Assembly (NCBI RefSeq): GCF_001649575.2
Contig: NC_051448.1
Coordinates: forward strand, 17,750,361-17,814,360
Length of the DNA: 64,000 nucleotides
Reading direction: 5' to 3'
From: Kryptolebias marmoratus
Lineage: Eukaryota; Chordata; Actinopteri; Cyprinodontiformes; Rivulidae
Position 1 is the first letter of the stretch. Each line of letters starts with the position of its first letter. A model generated the notes under the pieces. The model did no database searches and was not told the DNA's origin. It saw only the letters and a program-made list of their open reading frames with translations. This document shows positions 60,294-64,000 of this stretch, in pieces. A program made the position numbers and the translations under genes.

Positions 60294-61329
60294 ATATTTT
60301 ACATTGATTGTCTTGATTTTTTTAAAAAGCACCTGAAAACTTGTTTTTTGTTTTTAATTAAAGCTTTTTTTGAAAGAAAGCTTCTGTGAGATTCTTATGA
60401 TTTTTAGTCTTTTGTTTATTTCTTTTATTGTTTTTGAAGGACTTTAATTATAAAACACCAGATTTAAAAAGGAAAAAAAAAATCTAAGTTTTCTTGCTTG
60501 TAAAACCTTAGTAACTAACAGTGCAGTTCTAAATGTCTAACACTGTATGTGTGGCCTTCCAAACTTTTCACTTGAAAAGTTGTTTTTGCTTTGAAACCTT
60601 CAGAATAAAAACATCAACCAATTGAAAATCTTTGCTTGAGACAATTTTGGTCTTTTGATTTCTGCTGTTTAATAAGACAGAGTAGTAAAATGGGTTTGTC
60701 TGTTTGGTTTAAGGTTGGTAATGAGCATCTAAAACTCTACAGGTTGCTTCCTGGCCCATTTTCTTCACTCAGTTTTCTCCCAAGCAGTGTGTCTTGTGCA
60801 TTTCTTTCAGTAAATACTTTTTTTTATGCAGTAGCCTAATGTCTCTGACTGGGACGTACAAAAGATTAACAGCACTATAAGATATGAAGTGCTGAGTAGC
60901 AGATAAAACAGCAGCACTTTCGACTGCATACGTGAATATGCAGTTTGGTGAGGAAGCTCACTTGAAAGTCGCCTTCAAAAGCTGTTTACTCCGCTGCTGT
61001 CGACATCATCTTTTTTTTTTTCACTTGGGAGTTTGTTAGGTGTCTTGAGTGCCAGGCTGTGATGCCGAATACCAGGCGATGCTCTTTGTCCTCTGCCAAT
61101 CCTTCTTTTAAGCCTGACACTTCACAGAAACACAGGTTTGGAGCTGTTTGTATGGGGGGAGGGTCGGGGGGGTATGAATGTGGAAACATCACACTCGTGC
61201 AGTTCTTTTAGACTTACCCGTGAAAACCAGAGGAAGAAACGTGAAAAACACTAAATTATTGACAGGAGGCACCATGGATTTTCCTTCCATTTAACAAATG
61301 TTGAGCTTTTATGTGATTTTCTTTTTTTT
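60294..61329. other. Non-coding stretch, nothing recognised
   Basis: AT-rich, T-run at about 61011-61021. No gene. Confidence 0.45.
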
Positions 61330-61834
61330 GGCATTGTCGTAGCTGAGTGTGGTACCCAACACATACTTTGAGCACTACACATTGCACATCATCTTTGCCA
61401 TAAACCTTGTATTCAGGTCAACCTTGTCTGTCTGTTGGCAAAATATCTAATGAATCCCTAAATGAATTTGAATGAAACTCTCAGAAAAATAATTATTGGA
61501 TGCACATCTACTACTCATTAAATTTTAGTCAGTTTACTTCCAGATGGCCACCACAAGTAACCGATCTGAGCCAACACAAAAATGATTTTAACCATATATT
61601 TTAGAGACATTGAGCTAAAGGTTTTGATGCTAGAAGCTAACACTGATCCCCAACACATTACATATTCTGAGCACAAATATTCTGCGTGATACTGAGTGAT
61701 GTCACACACGTTATTTTCGAGGTTTCACCAACTAACTTAATTTTTCGATATAAAATTATCTAATTTACACCTTGGCATTATTAGGCAGTAGGCAATATAC
61801 ATTCTTTCAAAGAATGCTCGGCTTTAATTTTTTT
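61330..61834 (-). repeat. Tandem-unit interspersed repeat, copy R7 (about 1.5 units plus head)
   Basis: Minus-strand copy with GTCTGTTGGCAAAATATCTA (about 61430), AATAATTATTGGATGCACAT (about 61488), CCAGATGGCCACCACAAGTA (about 61541) and CCCCAACACATTACATATTC (about 61648). The head at the right end reads ATACATTCTTTCAAAGAATG (about 61797) followed by CTCGGCTTTAATTTTTTT. The head matches R6 closely. Confidence 0.8.
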
Positions 61835-62649
61835 AAAATGCCTTTAAATTTCCAGTGATCACTTTAAAAATAAATAAATTATTGTTTTGGATTTTGGTTT
61901 TTAGTTATGAATCAGTGGTTGATGTTGATAGACTTTCAATCCTCTCCTTTTCTCCTTCCACTCTTCTGTAGCATTAAGATGTTTTGCGCTTCATTTGCCT
62001 GCATGTGGAGAAGACTTCATCTGTCACAGACCGAAACCGTGGAGAAATCATAATGTAAAACACTAATTAGCCCCGATCCTGACGAGAGTTCATTACTGAG
62101 TCAGCATGAGACTCTGCGCTCCCAAGATTCTTTTTTTTGTTTGGAGCAAGGAAGTGCAGGATTTTATATTCGGGCATTCGAGCGTGGCCGTGCAACAGAA
62201 AATCAAGTTTTTGGCTGCTGTATAATGTGTCTGTGTGTGCATGTGGCGTAAAGGTGGCTTGTTTGCATACGCCCGAGTGCATGTATGCAAATGAAGAAAT
62301 AAAAACCCCGGTTGGCGAGCGGCCGTTGTGGCTGCTGTGCAGACGAGAGAGAATTTTTTCATCTACAGTGGAAATATCTGACTCTCTGTTAAAAAGCAGA
62401 GCTCCACGATCAAGTTGTTTCAAGATCACTGGGAATCAGCTGCTTTCTGGTGTGTTAAAAAGAATAACTACTGTTTAGATTGGCAATTTTAGCTGCAGCA
62501 AACGGAGGACTAAATGGCCAAATTACAATGCTTTTATTCATTTGCTACAACATTATTACATGTGTTTAAACTTAAAGGGTGTTATTAAGGAGAATATTTT
62601 CACTTAAATGTACATAAACTGGCAATATCTTTCAAACATATTGTATGCT
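61835..62649. other. Non-coding stretch, nothing recognised
   Basis: The block 62050-62420 is less AT-rich and contains open frames on both strands (up to 120 codons) without a recognised motif. Confidence 0.4.
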
Positions 62650-63200
62650 GTGAAATTGTAGTGGCACTCAATGAGTGCTTTCACACCAGCATTGTCCAGG
62701 GGATGCTCTTCGATTGGGCAGGGAATGCCAAAGACTTTCACATCTTGGATCTTTGGATGGTTTGGTTTACTTTCACATTGCACTTTTGAAAGCAAACCAA
62801 ACAACCTGGACAGTGTCCCGCAGTTAAAACAGCTGCTCGTTTGGGGCGGTGTTGCCTGAACGAGTGCTGACCATTAAGGAAAAAAGCACGAGGAAGAAGA
62901 AAACCTGGCTCATCTATTGGCCTGAACAAAAATGGAAATTCTTTCTCTTCAGCTGTCTTGTTCACTTCAAAAGCAAACTATTGAGCAACACCAAATTAAT
63001 GATCTCTTGGGGGGTTTGATTTTACTTTAGAGTTCAAACTTTGTTTTTTTCCCAAGAAGCTGCCCAGTATGAGCAGCCGAGGCAGCGAGCTATCCACTAC
63101 TTCTTGTTGCTTTGCTGCCTTGCATTTCACACTATACATGCAAACCACACCTGGGTTCAATTGTTAGCGAACCGAGACCAGAGTTCACTTGTTGTGTCTG
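62650..63200. repeat. Possible MITE (TTTCACACC / CCGAGACCAGAGTTCACTT type)
   Basis: GTGCTTTCACACCAGCATTG (62677) on the left, an internal AAAGCAAACCAAACAACCTG (about 62789), and GCGAACCGAGACCAGAGTTC (about 63167) with ACTTG on the right. These words resemble a very common teleost non-autonomous DNA element that opens with TTTCACACC and carries GGTTCG/CGAACC and GACCAGAGTTC words. The ends do not pair cleanly, so the boundaries are approximate. Confidence 0.42.
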
Positions 63201-63544
63201 CACCAGAGTTTGTATGAGTTGCAAAAATGAAGTAGACTTTCTGAGGAAACAATTCTATGAAAATGAACTAAACGAAATTTTCAAAGTCTGTGCTGTTGAG
63301 AATCTGAGGCCCCATGTACATTACTTTTTATTTTTTTACGTTTACACAGTTTTCTCCAGCCACACGTTCTAATAAAGACACTGAAATGTTGCACAACTAG
63401 GTGGTGAGAGTTTTCATATTAATATATTGATAAACAAAGAAAGCTCTTCATGCCCAATTGTAATTGTAGTAGAAAATAACCATTCTTAAAATATCCAAAG
63501 TAATGTAGTTAAATCAGTCAAGTAATGTTAGTGAAATCTGTTCT
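63201..63544. other. Non-coding stretch, nothing recognised
   Basis: No supported feature. Confidence 0.45.
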
Positions 63545-63770
63545 GGCAGGAAATTTGCACCTAAAGCAATAGTTCAGGAGTTTCTGAAATGAGATTTTGT
63601 GGAAAGGTTTTTATTTTTTCCTGTTTACTATAGATAGCTCTTTGAACATCCTCTTTTAATTCTGACTGGATTGATGAGCTAATGGCTAGTCTGTACAAAA
63701 AGGGGTGCTGCTGTCTTAAAACAACTCCAGCCTCATAAATTCCGTGATGGTTTGGGTGAACCCTTTATTA
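63545..63770. repeat. Possible second MITE-like repeat (AATAGTTCAGGAGTTT type)
   Basis: ACCTAAAGCAATAGTTCAGG (63559) and AGTTTCTGAAATGAG resemble TAAAGGAATAGTTCAG-type ends of teleost non-coding repeats. GGGGTGCTGCTGTCTTAAAA (63702) follows in the expected order. Similarity to the 54858 element is confined to the first 30 or so bases. Confidence 0.35.
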
Positions 63771-63935
63771 TAAACCTTTACACTGCAGTCGGTTTCACAT
63801 TCACAAATGTATACAAAATATTATACAGTTATTTGTAATAAATGGCAAAATTAATTAGCTGTAGAACTTCCTGTGCAGCTGTGGACACTTGCAGCATCAT
63901 AACTGTTCTGCTGGAGTACATGTAAAGCTCTATGA

Positions 63936-64000
63936 CAGTGATTCCCAACCCTGGTCCTCGAGGAACACTATCCTGCATGTTTTAGTTGTTTCTCTGCTTT
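63936..64000. mobile_element. Palindromic hAT-type MITE, second copy, cut by window end
   Basis: CAGTGATTCCCAACCCTGGT (63936), then CCTCGAGGAACACTATCCTG and CATGTTTTAGTTGTTTCTCT, match the reverse complement of the right arm of the 10817-10995 copy nearly base for base (CCAACCCTGGTCCTTGAGG, CACTATCCTGCATATTTTAG). The element continues past the window. Confidence 0.8.

Noticed and set aside
60150..60389. Open frame with Ile-Tyr and Cys-Val repeats
   Set aside because: It is the translation of the (AT)n(GT)n microsatellite.
1..64000. tRNA, rRNA, bacterial operons, riboswitches or CRISPR arrays
   Set aside because: No tRNA B-box with cloverleaf, rRNA core or prokaryotic gene arrangement was seen; the window is vertebrate-like.

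Overview
This window reads as nuclear DNA from a ray-finned (teleost) fish. The evidence is its repeat content: Tc1-like DNA transposons, a palindromic hAT-type miniature element, several decayed non-LTR retrotransposons (L1/Tx1-like, RTE-like, CR1/L2/Rex-like) and long dinucleotide microsatellites, all in AT-rich, stop-dense DNA. A percomorph fish is my best guess; nothing here fixes the species.

I could not support a single host protein-coding exon, tRNA or rRNA in 64 kb. The longest open frames look like chance frames or sit inside repeats. The window is therefore probably a gene desert or part of a very long intron. No bacterial-style features (operons, ribosome binding sites, CRISPR) apply.

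Layout. 1-451: 5' end of an L1-like LINE on the minus strand, with the start of an open ORF1 running off the window. 2.8-3.4 kb: GA and CA microsatellites. 4.42-5.17 kb: TIR-like repeat. 6.57-7.34 kb: RTE-like reverse transcriptase remnant (minus). 10.82-11.00 kb: palindromic hAT-like MITE. 11.68-13.51 kb: two copies of an interspersed family built from about 240-300 bp tandem units. 15.76-15.91 kb: decayed CCCTAA-like repeat. 17.58-18.69 kb: dispersed repeats, two of them apparently nested. 20.82-22.09 kb: dead Tc1-like transposon. 24.2 kb: repeat related to 17.6 and 18.6 kb. 27.37-27.55 kb: degenerate TTAGGG-like repeat. 29.04-30.30 kb: second dead Tc1-like transposon with both ends preserved. 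31.76-34.76 kb: three more copies of the tandem-unit family, two of them head to head. 37.22-37.45 kb: LINE fragment. 39.64-40.46 kb: probable dispersed repeat. 45.37-46.45 kb: two direct copies of one repeat end. 48.23-49.25 kb: CR1/L2/Rex-like LINE 3' half (minus). 53 kb: CT microsatellite. 54.86-55.21 kb: MITE. 55.73-56.24 and 61.33-61.84 kb: last two copies of the tandem-unit family. 59.61-59.95 kb: L2-like LINE remnant. 60.21-60.29 kb: long (AT)n(GT)n. 62.65-63.2 and 63.55-63.77 kb: MITE-like repeats. 63.94-64.00 kb: start of a second hAT-like MITE, cut by the window end.

The most interesting structure is the tandem-unit family: seven copies in both orientations. Five or six of them share a terminal signature with a CATTC...GAATG inverted repeat, followed by one to three units. 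No copy carries a recognisable coding region. Family names come from memory of protein and repeat motifs, since no database search was possible.
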